The notes under the pieces: generated by a model
The model's input: only the letters and a program-made list of their open reading frames with translations
Databases searched by the model: none
What the model was told of the DNA's origin: nothing
Part shown: positions 16,942 through 25,149 of the stretch, piece by piece
How the letters are laid out: the number at the start of each line of letters is the position of its first letter
How positions within the stretch are numbered: the first letter of the stretch is position 1
Assembly: GCF_000092025.1 (NCBI RefSeq)
Contig: NC_003062.2
Coordinates: 866,001-930,000, forward strand
DNA: 64,000 bases
Source: Agrobacterium fabrum str. C58
Lineage (GTDB): Bacteria; Pseudomonadota; Alphaproteobacteria; Rhizobiales; Rhizobiaceae
Reading direction: 5' to 3'
Made by a program: the position numbers and the translations under genes

Positions 16942-16969
16942 CGCCTATTCGGTATATTCCGAATAGGCG
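16942..16969. terminator. Bidirectional hairpin after dmeF
   Basis: Perfect 11-bp stem CGCCTATTCGG / CCGAATAGGCG with loop TATATT. It begins seven bases beyond the dmeF stop and overlaps the last codons of the convergent small gene, so it may end both transcripts. No T-run is present. Confidence 0.6.
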
Positions 16970-17232
16970 CCACGCACCCATTCTGCCTGTGCTTCCGCCT
17001 TGTCTTCGGCGGAGGCGGCCGGCGTATCCTGATAGGCGGGGGCGCTGCCATTGCCAACAGCCCACAGCACATTGGCCAGTGACTGGGAAAGAATGGTGCT
17101 GGAAACGGTCGGGTTGCCGGGACCGCGTTTTACGGCCTGCTCCTCCGGCGTGCTTTGCGCGCTGCCAGCTTTTTCGAGGTCGCGGATGCGACCCTGATAA
17201 TTATATCCGCCAATATTGCTTTCGATCTGCAT
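16945..17232 (-). CDS. Small hypothetical protein with a CtrA-type box upstream
   Basis: A 95-residue soluble protein with no recognised domain; composition is rich in Ala, Gln, Gly and Glu. It starts 'MQIESNIGGYNYQGRIRD' and holds a hydrophobic stretch 'STILSQSLANVLWAVG' that may be a helix. A perfect TTAA-N7-TTAAC site lies 24 bases upstream of its ATG, so I suspect cell-cycle control by CtrA. It is convergent with dmeF. A GGAATCACCC stretch precedes the start, a weak ribosome binding site. Confidence 0.65.
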   Translation of the reverse strand: MQIESNIGGYNYQGRIRDLEKAGSAQSTPEEQAVKRGPGNPTVSSTILSQSLANVLWAVGNGSAPAYQDTPAASAEDKAEAQAEWVRGAYSEYTE

Positions 17233-17255
17233 TTGGGTGATTCCGCGTTCAAAAG

Positions 17256-17271
17256 TTAACGAATAGTTAAC
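17256..17271. promoter_or_regulatory. CtrA-type binding site
   Basis: TTAACGAATAGTTAAC is both a palindrome and an exact match to TTAA-N7-TTAAC, the full CtrA consensus of alphaproteobacteria. It is 24 bases upstream of the gene ending at 16945. Confidence 0.6.
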
Positions 17272-17408
17272 GGCGGCGACTTGTCTGAAGCTTGCGTCTG
17301 CTGCGCTGCAATGACGGTCGAGGGTTGACAGTCGGCGAAGTAGTGCTTCGTTTTTGCATGGAGGGGCGGGGCGGGTGATATTGGATCGCCGACTGCACCC
17401 TCATTCGA

Positions 17409-17495
17409 CGTCATCCTCGGGCTTGTCCCTGTTATGTGCAACAGATTGATTTTATTCGACGTGATTAGATCCTCGGCACAGGGCCGAGGATGACG
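17409..17495. repeat. Palindromic intergenic repeat, family C (copy 2)
   Basis: CGTCATCCTCGGGCTTGTCC, a GATTGATTTT linker and a TAGATCCTCGG ... CCGAGGATGACG hairpin, parallel to 4597-4684. A further fragment (GGGACAAGCCCGGGAATGAC, 17571-17590) follows. It fills most of the gap ahead of the transporter genes; the rest of 17272-17624 shows nothing else. Confidence 0.7.
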
Positions 17496-17624
17496 CCGGG
17501 GGCATGTTTACCCTTCGAACCAGTCTCAAGGACATTGCAGCCTTAATGAAAATCTAAACCGGACTGCAGTGGGACAAGCCCGGGAATGACGGAGGCGATG
17601 TTTCCGTCATTTTAAATGCCCGGA

Positions 17625-18722
17625 TCACGCCGTTTCCTTCTCAGCCGGAGCAACGGGCTCCCGCATTTCCTCCTCCACCTCAACTGTCGCCACCGCCTCC
17701 TGCGGCGCAGGCGTCACCATGGCAGCCACCAGCGTGTCGAGACCGATGCTGCCGACCGGCTTGCCGTCCTCATCCACCACATGGGCCTGGGTTTCATTGG
17801 CCTCGGACATGTCGCGGGCAATGGTTTCGAGCGTGGCGTTCTCAGGCACGGACATGCCTTCCGGCTTGCTGTCCAGCGGTTCCATGACAGTGGTCGCCTG
17901 CAACACGCGGCTGCGGTTCACGTCGCGAACGAAGTCGGTGACGTAACCATCCGCAGGGGAAAGGATGATGCTCTGGCCGTCGCCCTGCTGCACCACTTCG
18001 CCGTCTTTGAGGATGGCGATATGGTCCCCGAGCCGCAAAGCCTCGTCCAGATCGTGGGTGATGAACACCACGGTCTTTTTCAGTTCCTGCTGAAGATCGA
18101 GCAGCATCGTCTGCATATCGACGCGGATCAGCGGATCGAGCGCCGAATAGGCCTCGTCCATCAGCAGAATATCGGCGTCATTGGCAAGTGCCCGGGCAAG
18201 GCCGACGCGCTGCTGCATGCCGCCGGAAAGCTGGTTCGGATAATAATCCTCGTAGCCGTCAAGGCCGACACGATTGAGCCAGTAACGGCCCTTTGTTTCG
18301 CTTTCCTTGCGCGGCACGCCCTGGATGTCGAGACCGTAGACGCTGTTTTCGAGCACTGTGCGATGCGGCAAGAGGCCGAATTTCTGGAACACCATCGCCG
18401 TCTTGTGGCGGCGGAATTTACGGAGCGCCGAGGTGCTCATGCCGCAAATGTCCTCGCCGTCATAGAGAACTTCGCCGGCTGTCGGGTCGATCAGCCGGTT
18501 GATGTGGCGAATCAGCGTCGATTTGCCGGAGCCGGACAATCCCATGACGACCGTGATCTTGCCGCCCGGCATGGTGATGTTGATGTTGTTGAGGCCAAGT
18601 ACATGGTTGTGTTTGTCGTTCAGTTCGACCTTGTCCATGCCCGACCGCACCGCCTCGAGGTATTTCTCGGGATGCTTGCCGAAGATCTTGTAAAGATTCT
18701 TGATTTCGATGCTTTTAGCCAT
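17625..18722 (-). CDS. proV: Glycine betaine/proline ABC transporter, ATPase subunit
   Basis: A 365-residue ATPase of the quaternary-amine (ProU/OpuA) type. Walker A 'GLSGSGKSTLIRHIN', the Q-loop 'MVFQKFGLLPHRTV', the signature 'LSGGMQQRVGLARAL', Walker B 'ADILLMDEAYSALDP' and the switch His 'VVFITHDLDEAL' are all present. A CBS-type C-terminal part (from about residue 270) is where ProU-like ATPases sense ionic strength. Start 18722 (M-A-K-S-I-E) overlaps the permease stop by eight bases, so translation is coupled. Choline (ChoV) is an alternative substrate class. Confidence 0.9.
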   Translation of the reverse strand: MAKSIEIKNLYKIFGKHPEKYLEAVRSGMDKVELNDKHNHVLGLNNINITMPGGKITVVMGLSGSGKSTLIRHINRLIDPTAGEVLYDGEDICGMSTSALRKFRRHKTAMVFQKFGLLPHRTVLENSVYGLDIQGVPRKESETKGRYWLNRVGLDGYEDYYPNQLSGGMQQRVGLARALANDADILLMDEAYSALDPLIRVDMQTMLLDLQQELKKTVVFITHDLDEALRLGDHIAILKDGEVVQQGDGQSIILSPADGYVTDFVRDVNRSRVLQATTVMEPLDSKPEGMSVPENATLETIARDMSEANETQAHVVDEDGKPVGSIGLDTLVAAMVTPAPQEAVATVEVEEEMREPVAPAEKETA

Positions 18723-19623
18723 GGGAGACCTCGCGGTATTTCTGCAGGCGCTTGCCGAAAGCCTGGCTTGCCCGATCAAACATGATGGCGATGGCGACCA
18801 GAGCGAAACCGTTCAGGAAGCCCACCGTGAAAAACTGGTTGTTGATGGCCTGCAGCACATTCTTGCCGAGACCACCGACGCCGACCATCGAGGCGACGAC
18901 GACCATGGCGAGCGCCATCATGATGGTCTGGTTGATGCCGGTCATGATGGTGGGCAGCGCCAGCGGCAGCTGCACGTTGAACAGCTTCTGGCCGTTGGAG
19001 GAACCGAAGGCATCCGCCGCTTCCAGCACTTCCCGGTCCACCAGGCGGATGCCGAGGCTCGTCAGGCGAATGACGGGCGGAATGGCGTAGATCACCACTG
19101 CGATCAGGCCCGGTACCTTGCCGATGCCGAAAATCACCACCACGGGGATGAGATAAACGAAGCTTGGCAGGGTCTGCATCACGTCGAGCACGGGATTGAT
19201 GAGGCGTTGCAGGCGTTCGGAACGACCCATCAGGATGCCAAGCGGCAGGCCGATGACGATGGCGATCAGCGTGGCGATGGTGACGATGGACAGCGTCGTC
19301 ATGGCGTCGCGCCACAGGCCAACGGCGCCGATCATGAAGAGGGAGATTGCGGTGCCACCGGTGATCTTGAAGCTGCGCCCGGCCAGATGCACGATGGCCA
19401 GAATGACGAGCATCGTGATGATCCACGGCGTCTCGATGAACAGCCGCTCCGAGGCGTTGAGGAAGAGTTGCAGCGGATGCACGATCACATCGATCGCATC
19501 GCCGTAATTGCGCACGATGTCGCGAAAACCGTCATCGATGGTCTTGCGTGCCACACGCATCGTGGAGTTGTCGATGGCCGGGAACTTGCAGAGCAGGTCC
19601 GGCAGGTAATTGCAGAGGGCCAT
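18715..19623 (-). CDS. proW: Glycine betaine/proline ABC transporter, permease subunit
   Basis: A 302-residue inner-membrane permease. About 55 N-terminal soluble residues are followed by six or more helices, with the ABC-permease coupling motif 'EAADAFGSSNGQKLFNVQLP' (EAA loop) and 'GLGKNVLQAINNQ'. It forms the channel for the substrate handed over by ProX, with ProV as motor. AAAGGG lies ahead of the ATG. Unusually, about 240 bases, mostly the family A repeat, separate it from proX upstream. Confidence 0.9.
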   Translation of the reverse strand: MALCNYLPDLLCKFPAIDNSTMRVARKTIDDGFRDIVRNYGDAIDVIVHPLQLFLNASERLFIETPWIITMLVILAIVHLAGRSFKITGGTAISLFMIGAVGLWRDAMTTLSIVTIATLIAIVIGLPLGILMGRSERLQRLINPVLDVMQTLPSFVYLIPVVVIFGIGKVPGLIAVVIYAIPPVIRLTSLGIRLVDREVLEAADAFGSSNGQKLFNVQLPLALPTIMTGINQTIMMALAMVVVASMVGVGGLGKNVLQAINNQFFTVGFLNGFALVAIAIMFDRASQAFGKRLQKYREVSHG

Positions 19624-19678
19624 TATTGTTGTTTTCCCTTTGGGTTATGGGATGGGCGCGAGGTTCGAGTGCGCGGGC

Positions 19679-19834
19679 ACCCCCCTCTGTCCCGCCGGAC
19701 ATCTCCCCCACAAGGGGGGAGATCGACGAGCGGCGAGAGATCCGCCCATCACGCATGTCGCAGATTTGTGAGGAGGGTGCGCCCAGCCGATCTCCCTCCT
19801 TGTGGGGGAGATGCCCGGCAGGGCAGAGGGGGGT
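19679..19834. repeat. RIME-like palindromic repeat, family A (copy 1)
   Basis: A 156-bp element bounded by ACCCCCCTCTG and CAGAGGGGGGT, with internal stems around ACATCTCCCCCACAAGG and CCTTGTGGGGGAGATGCCC. Very similar copies lie at 27244, 45312 and 50842. It resembles the mosaic palindromic elements (RIME) known in rhizobia. It lies inside the transporter operon, between proX and proW, where its stems may adjust message stability. Confidence 0.85.
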
Positions 19835-19864
19835 ATCGACGCTGGCGCCGACGCCCCCGATCAA

Positions 19865-20875
19865 TCACATCGAAGCCTTGATCTTCTCCGCCACCTCGGG
19901 CGAAACCCACTTCGTCCAGATATCCTCGTGGTTCTCGAGGAAATACTCGGCGCCATCCTCGTTGGTGCCCTGGTTGTCATCCATCCAGGCCAGAACCCCG
20001 GCAACCGTGGCGTTGTCCCACTGCCGCTTGCGGATATAGTCGATGGACGGACCGGCCTTTTCCGCAAAGTCCTTGGTCACAACAGTGAACACCTCGGCTA
20101 CCGGATAGGCGTTTGGCTTGGGATCGGCGCAATCCGGCTTGGCGATGCAAGTGTCGTAGGCCTCGCGGTCGAGTGCCACGCCATCGTCCAGCTTCACCAT
20201 GTCATATTTGCCGAGAATGGCTGTCGGAGACCAGTAATAGCCGAGCCAGCCCTGCTTCTTCTCGTAGGCATTGGAAATCGAGCCATCGAGGCCCGCCGCG
20301 GAGCCGGTGTCGATCAGGGCGAACCCTTTTTCGTCAGCCTTGCGTGCCTTGAACAGGTTGGCGGTCGTCGGCTGGCAGCCCCAGCCCGGCGGGCAGCCGA
20401 AAACGGCACCCTTGCTGGCATCTTCAGGTGCCGGGAAAAGCTCGGGATGCTTGAGTGCATCCTCAACCGTCTTGATGTCAGGATGTTCGTCGGCAAGATA
20501 TTTGGGAATCCACCAGCCTTCGACGCCGCCCTCGCTCAGGATTTTGACTTCCTGGATGAGGTTGCCCTTCTTGACGGCTTCCTCATAGGGGGTGCCAAGT
20601 GTGTTCACCCACATTTCGGGCGCCATATCCGGTTGGCCCTTTTCGTTCATCGAGGTGAATGTCGGAGTGGTGTCGCCACTGATGACGTTGACCGTGCAAT
20701 CATAGCCGTTTTCCATGATGAACTTGTCGACGTAAGCCGCGACACCGGCCGATGCCCAGTTCATTTCGGCGATGGTGATGTTGCCGCATGTCTCTGCGGC
20801 ATTGGCGGAATTTGCTGCACCGGCAGCGGTGATAAAGCCCGTTACGAGAATGGTCGAGGCCAGGAGTTTCTTCAT
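19865..20875 (-). CDS. proX: Glycine betaine/proline ABC transporter, periplasmic binding protein
   Basis: A 336-residue binding protein with a cleavable signal peptide (about 26 residues, 'AAGAANSANAAE'). Several tryptophan-bearing segments ('IAEMNWASAGV', 'PEMWVNTLG', 'GGVEGWWIP', 'GWLGYYWSPT') are the kind that build the aromatic cage for quaternary amines in ProX and OpuAC. 'VFGCPPGWGCQP' could form a disulfide. It is the first gene of proX-W-V, as expected when binding protein is needed in excess; the repeat downstream may help this. Choline or proline betaine remain possible substrates. Confidence 0.88.
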   Translation of the reverse strand: MKKLLASTILVTGFITAAGAANSANAAETCGNITIAEMNWASAGVAAYVDKFIMENGYDCTVNVISGDTTPTFTSMNEKGQPDMAPEMWVNTLGTPYEEAVKKGNLIQEVKILSEGGVEGWWIPKYLADEHPDIKTVEDALKHPELFPAPEDASKGAVFGCPPGWGCQPTTANLFKARKADEKGFALIDTGSAAGLDGSISNAYEKKQGWLGYYWSPTAILGKYDMVKLDDGVALDREAYDTCIAKPDCADPKPNAYPVAEVFTVVTKDFAEKAGPSIDYIRKRQWDNATVAGVLAWMDDNQGTNEDGAEYFLENHEDIWTKWVSPEVAEKIKASM

Positions 20876-21371
20876 GTGGAGACCTCCAAGTCTGATGCAG
20901 TGTTTTCATTTGGCAAAGCGGGAGCACTGCAAAGCCCGGATTGCCAAGGGCGGACTGACATGGCGCATGGAAAAGCCGAAAAAATCCGGCGAGAAGATTA
21001 TCCGCAAGACGTGCTGCAGGATTGCCGCGAGAAAGGCGGCGAAAAGGCGCATGAATATGTCAACGGCCCGGATAATACGGCCAAAAAGTGATATTGCAAC
21101 GCGAAACGGCGCAACGCAGCCATGCATTCGATTTCTGGAACATTTTTTCCGGTCGCATAATACATGAGCTATATTTGTATTTGTGCAAGATATATTCTGA
21201 GTTGCAGCAACTGAAAATAAAAATTCACTGGCCGCAAAGATGGTATTTAAATAAAAGATGCAGTTGATAATTTGTGGAAAAAATATTCAGAAACGAGATT
21301 TTTGCAGGTATTTTCGTCCAAAATAAGATCGGGCGACGATTGGATCGCCGCCCGTTTCTGCATTCAGCGTG
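20876..21371. other. Intergenic region upstream of proX
   Basis: About 500 bases, notably AT-rich from 21100 to 21310, holding the transporter promoter and the terminator for ptrB. No other gene or operator can be supported; the open frames here are short and lack ribosome binding sites or family resemblance. Confidence 0.5.
21331..21353 (-). terminator. Terminator of ptrB
   Basis: Read leftward: GGGCGGCGAT-CCA-ATCGTCGCCC (one mismatch), followed by GATCTTATTTT, just past the ptrB stop. Confidence 0.7.
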
Positions 21372-23471
21372 TCACACGGCGTCCTTGCCCGCGACCTTCA
21401 GGGCGAAGGCATATTCGAAGGCGACTTCCTCCAGCCGCTGGAAACGGCCCGACTTGCCACCATGGCCAGCCGCCATGTTGGTCTTGAGCAGGATGGGGGC
21501 TTCCCCCGTCGTCTTCTCGCGTAGCTTCGCCACCCATTTGGTCGGCTCCCAATAGGTCACGCGCGGGTCTGTGAGGCCGGAAAGCGCAAGCAGCGGCGGA
21601 TAGGATTTTTCCCCGACATTGTCATAGGGGCTGTAGGCAGCGATCCAGCCATATTCCTCTTCCGATTCCAGCGGATTGCCCCATTCCGGCCATTCCGGCG
21701 GGGTGAGCGGCAGCGTGTCATCGAGCATGGTCGTCAGCACGTCCACGAAGGGAACGGCGGCGATGATGCCAGCGAATTTCTCTGGCGCCATATTGGCGAC
21801 GGCACCCATCAGCATGCCGCCCGCCGAACCGCCTTCCGCGATGATGCCCTCATAGGAAGTGAAACCCTCCTGAACCAGATGATCGGCAGCCGCGATGAAA
21901 TCCTTGAACGTGTTCTGCTTGTTTTCCATCTTGCCGGTTTCGTACCATTCGAAACCCTTGTCCTTGCCGCCGCGAATATGGGCGATGGCATAGATGAAAC
22001 CTCGGTCGGCCAAAGATAGCGTCGTGGTGGAGAAGGAGGCGGGAATGGTGATGCCGTAAGCGCCATAACCATAAAGCAGGCAGGGAGCGGAACCGTCGAG
22101 CGGCACATCCTTGCGGTAGAGCAGGGACACCGGCACCAGCTCGCCATCATGGGCAGGGGCCATGATGCGGCGGGTGATGTAGTCATCAGGATTGTGGCCT
22201 GATGGTACTTCCTGCGTCTTCAGAAGCGTGCGGTCGCGCGTCACCATGTTGTAATCGAACAGCTGGCTCGGTGTCGTCATCGAGGAATAGGAGAAGCGGA
22301 TGACATCGGTGTCGTATTCCGCCGCGCCGTGCAGGCCAAGCGAATAGGCCTCTTCGGCAAAGGCGATGGAATGTTCCTCGCCTGTGCGGCGATCGCGGAT
22401 GACGATGCGCGGCAGGCCGTCGCGGCGTTCCAGCCAGATCAGATGGCGGGCATAGGCATCGACGGAAAGAATGAGGCGGCCCGGCTCATGCGGTACCACC
22501 TCTTTCCAGTTTTCCTTGCCCGGCGCGGTAACCGGCGCCTCCATGATGCGGAAATCCTTGGCGTCACCATCATTGGTAAGGATGAAGAAGACGTCGCCGC
22601 CTTCACACATCGAATATTCGATGCCCTCTTCGCGCTCCGCCACCACCTTTGGCTCAGCCGTCAGGTCTTTGGTGGAAAGAATGCGGTATTCGCTGGTTTC
22701 ATGGTCGTGAATATCGATGAAGATGAAATCGTCGAGGACAGAAGCTCCGACGCCCATGAAGAAACCCGGGTCCTTTTCCTCATAGACCAGCCGGTCGGCG
22801 GATTGCGGCTCGCCGATGATATGGTGGAAGACTTTCGACGGACGGTGGTTCTCGTCCTGCAGCGTATAGAAGAAGCTCTTGCCGTCAGGCGCCCAGGCAC
22901 CGCCGCCCCCGGTATTTTCCACGACATCGGCAAGGTCTTCACCGGTTTCGAGGTTGCGGATGCGCAGTGTGAAATATTCCGAACCCTTGTCGTCATAACC
23001 CCAGATGCCGTGACTGTGATCGGACGACTGGTTGAGGCCGGCAAGACGGAAATAATCCTTGCCTTGCGCTTCCTTGTCACCATCCAGCAGCACATGCTTG
23101 TCGCCGCCATCACGCGGGGTGCGGAAATAATGCGGCTGCTCGCCGCCGGTCACGAACAGCGTGCCGTAGGCATAAGGCCCATCATTGACCGGAACGGAGG
23201 AATCGTCCTGCTTGATGCGGCCCTTCATCTCCTCGAACAGCTTTTCCTGAAGCGCCCTGGTGTCGCCCATGGCGGCTTCCATATAGGCATTCTCCGCCTC
23301 CAGATGGGCGCGAATGGCCGGGTCGAGCAGGGTGGGGTCCTTGAACATGGCCTGCCAGTTATCGGCCCGGAACCATGCGTAGTCGTCGGTGCGGGTGATG
23401 CCGTGATGCGTGTCCTGGACGGGCCGTTTTTCGGCGGTCGGAGCGGCGGGCAGGTTCTTGAAAATAGGCAA
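21372..23471 (-). CDS. ptrB: Oligopeptidase B (S9 serine peptidase)
   Basis: A 699-residue cytosolic serine peptidase that cuts short peptides after Arg or Lys. A seven-blade propeller occupies about residues 70-400, and the alpha/beta-hydrolase domain follows. The nucleophile is in 'IIAEGGSAGGMLMG' (near residue 545), the Asp in 'LALSGLTDPRVTYWEP' and the His in 'MAAGHGGKSGRFQ', the S9A order. 'YGYGAYGI' forms the oxyanion region. Length is usual for PtrB. It is read alone, with its own terminator. Confidence 0.93.
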   Translation of the reverse strand: MPIFKNLPAAPTAEKRPVQDTHHGITRTDDYAWFRADNWQAMFKDPTLLDPAIRAHLEAENAYMEAAMGDTRALQEKLFEEMKGRIKQDDSSVPVNDGPYAYGTLFVTGGEQPHYFRTPRDGGDKHVLLDGDKEAQGKDYFRLAGLNQSSDHSHGIWGYDDKGSEYFTLRIRNLETGEDLADVVENTGGGGAWAPDGKSFFYTLQDENHRPSKVFHHIIGEPQSADRLVYEEKDPGFFMGVGASVLDDFIFIDIHDHETSEYRILSTKDLTAEPKVVAEREEGIEYSMCEGGDVFFILTNDGDAKDFRIMEAPVTAPGKENWKEVVPHEPGRLILSVDAYARHLIWLERRDGLPRIVIRDRRTGEEHSIAFAEEAYSLGLHGAAEYDTDVIRFSYSSMTTPSQLFDYNMVTRDRTLLKTQEVPSGHNPDDYITRRIMAPAHDGELVPVSLLYRKDVPLDGSAPCLLYGYGAYGITIPASFSTTTLSLADRGFIYAIAHIRGGKDKGFEWYETGKMENKQNTFKDFIAAADHLVQEGFTSYEGIIAEGGSAGGMLMGAVANMAPEKFAGIIAAVPFVDVLTTMLDDTLPLTPPEWPEWGNPLESEEEYGWIAAYSPYDNVGEKSYPPLLALSGLTDPRVTYWEPTKWVAKLREKTTGEAPILLKTNMAAGHGGKSGRFQRLEEVAFEYAFALKVAGKDAV

Positions 23472-23693
23472 GGGAAACTCGCTTTACTATGAAAAATCGA
23501 TGGGCGGGACCAAGATGTAGAGTGCCCCTCACGCCCGATCAAGTTTCAAATCTCAACAGGGGAAATGAGGCTTGGGCACAATTTCGTCAGTTTTCGATCA
23601 CATTTTGGCAATATCCGGCAAATCAGCGATGATGCGCGCCTGCCACCGGCCTGCCGTCCATCGATAAGAACAAACGAAAACTGACAGGATCCC

Positions 23694-24095
23694 ATGCGAA
23701 AGTTCCTTCCCGCTGCTCTTTCTGCGTTTTTCCTTGCCTTACAGGCCTTTACACCCGCTTTCGCAATAGACGCCAACGTCATGAGGCAGCTGAACGTGCT
23801 CGCCCCCGAGGAGCGTCTGGAGCAGCGTTGCGATATAGAGGCGATGGAGCGGATCGCGACCGAGCAGAAAGGTATGAAGCCGGATAAGGTCATTGCCTAT
23901 ACTTTCGGTGATCCCGAGGTTGGCAAGAATTCGATCAAGGCGTCGGGTGCAGTCTTCAGAAGCGCCGGTGAATGGTACAAGCTCAAATACAAGTGCCAGC
24001 TGAAAAGCGACAGCCTCTCCATCCAGTCCTTCGATTACCGTGTCGGCGACAAGATTCCCGAAGAGCAGTGGAAGAAGTTGTATCTTTATGACTGA
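23694..24095 (+). CDS. DUF930-family exported protein
   Basis: A 133-residue protein with a clear signal peptide ('ALSAFFLALQAFTPAFA'). The mature part, 'NVLAPEERLEQRCDIEAMERI' to 'IQSFDYRVGDKIPEEQW', matches the DUF930 pattern I know from Rhizobiales, with two conserved cysteines (C-D-I-E and Y-K-C-Q) likely joined in the periplasm. Function unknown. It is read apart from its neighbours, divergent from ptrB. Confidence 0.8.
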   Translation: MRKFLPAALSAFFLALQAFTPAFAIDANVMRQLNVLAPEERLEQRCDIEAMERIATEQKGMKPDKVIAYTFGDPEVGKNSIKASGAVFRSAGEWYKLKYKCQLKSDSLSIQSFDYRVGDKIPEEQWKKLYLYD

Positions 24096-24199
24096 CCGCC
24101 GAAATTTTCGGCGTCTTGAGGAAGTTTAGCCCCGCTTTTCTTGCCGCTCCGCCAGTGGCTCTGTAACCCTGCTTGCCGATCAAAGCGAGGGAGACGGAC

Positions 24200-25108
24200 A
24201 TGGCGACACGATTCAAGGGACTTTCGGCTTTTCCGATCACGCCGGCTGACGAGGCCGGGCGAGTCGATATTGAGGCCTTCTCCGCCCTGATCGCGCGGCT
24301 GGACGCGGCGGAGGTCGATTCCGTCGGCATCCTCGGCAGCACCGGCATCTATATGTATCTCACGCGTGAGGAGAGACGCCGCGCCATCGAGGCAGCCGCC
24401 ACGATCCTCAGGGGCAGGCGCACGCTGATGGCAGGCATCGGCGCGTTGCGCACCGATGAAGCCGTGGCGCTGGCGAAAGACGCTGAAGCAGCCGGTGCGG
24501 ACGCGCTGCTGCTCGCACCCGTCTCCTACACGCCGCTGACGCAGGAAGAGGCCTATCACCACTTCGCCGCCGTCGCGGGCGCAACGGCCCTGCCGCTCGC
24601 CATCTACAACAACCCGACGACCACCCGCTTCACCTTCAGCGACGAGCTTCTCGTGCGGCTGGCCTATATCCCGAATATCCGCGCCATCAAGATGCCGCTG
24701 CCGGCCGATGCCGATTATGCCGGCGAGCTTGCACGTCTGCGCCCCAAGCTGTCGGACGATTTCGCCATTGGTTACAGTGGTGACTGGGGCTGCACTGACG
24801 CCACACTTGCCGGCGGTGACACCTGGTACAGCGTGGTTGCCGGTCTGCTCCCGGTTCCGGCGTTGCAACTGATGCGGGCGGCTCAGGCCGGCAATGCGGA
24901 GGAGGCAAAAAGGCTCGATGCGACCTTCCAGCCGCTCTGGGCGCTGTTTAAGGAATTCGGCAGTATCCGCGTGATCTATGCCGCCGCCAACATCCTGTCG
25001 CTGACGGTCAGCGAACCACCCCGGCCGATCCTGCCGCTCACCAGCGCGGAGCGCCAGCGGGTGGAAGAGGCGCTGGAGGCACTATCCGCGCTAGAAACCG
25101 CGCCATAA
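24200..25108 (+). CDS. DapA/NAL-family aldolase (dihydrodipicolinate synthase-like)
   Basis: A 302-residue class I aldolase. 'GLSAFPITPADEAGRVD' starts the barrel, 'GILGSTGIYMYLTREER' is the pyruvate-binding 'G-S-T-G' variant, 'NNPTTT' is conserved, and the Schiff-base lysine is in 'IPNIRAIKMPL'. Tyr in 'LAPVSYTPLTQEE' is the family's catalytic Tyr. Having G-S-T-G rather than G-T-T-G and standing away from lysine genes suggests a sugar-acid or 2-keto acid lyase rather than biosynthetic DapA. Start 24200 follows GAGGGAGACGG. Confidence 0.82.
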   Translation: MATRFKGLSAFPITPADEAGRVDIEAFSALIARLDAAEVDSVGILGSTGIYMYLTREERRRAIEAAATILRGRRTLMAGIGALRTDEAVALAKDAEAAGADALLLAPVSYTPLTQEEAYHHFAAVAGATALPLAIYNNPTTTRFTFSDELLVRLAYIPNIRAIKMPLPADADYAGELARLRPKLSDDFAIGYSGDWGCTDATLAGGDTWYSVVAGLLPVPALQLMRAAQAGNAEEAKRLDATFQPLWALFKEFGSIRVIYAAANILSLTVSEPPRPILPLTSAERQRVEEALEALSALETAP

Positions 25109-25149
25109 TTCGGGCGCTTTGCGGGCGGATTGCCACGGGAATACACTGC

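Noticed and set aside
17616..18785. Open frame of 389 codons antisense to proV
   Set aside because: Shadow of the Walker-motif gene on the other strand.
19802..21091. Open frame of 429 codons on the + strand over proX
   Set aside because: It is antisense to a gene with clear binding-protein features and a signal peptide; the frame is open only because of high-GC codon bias, and it lacks a ribosome binding site and family resemblance.
20876..21371. AT-rich gap considered as a site of foreign insertion or a tRNA gene
   Set aside because: No integrase, terminal repeats, target duplication or cloverleaf; more simply a promoter region.
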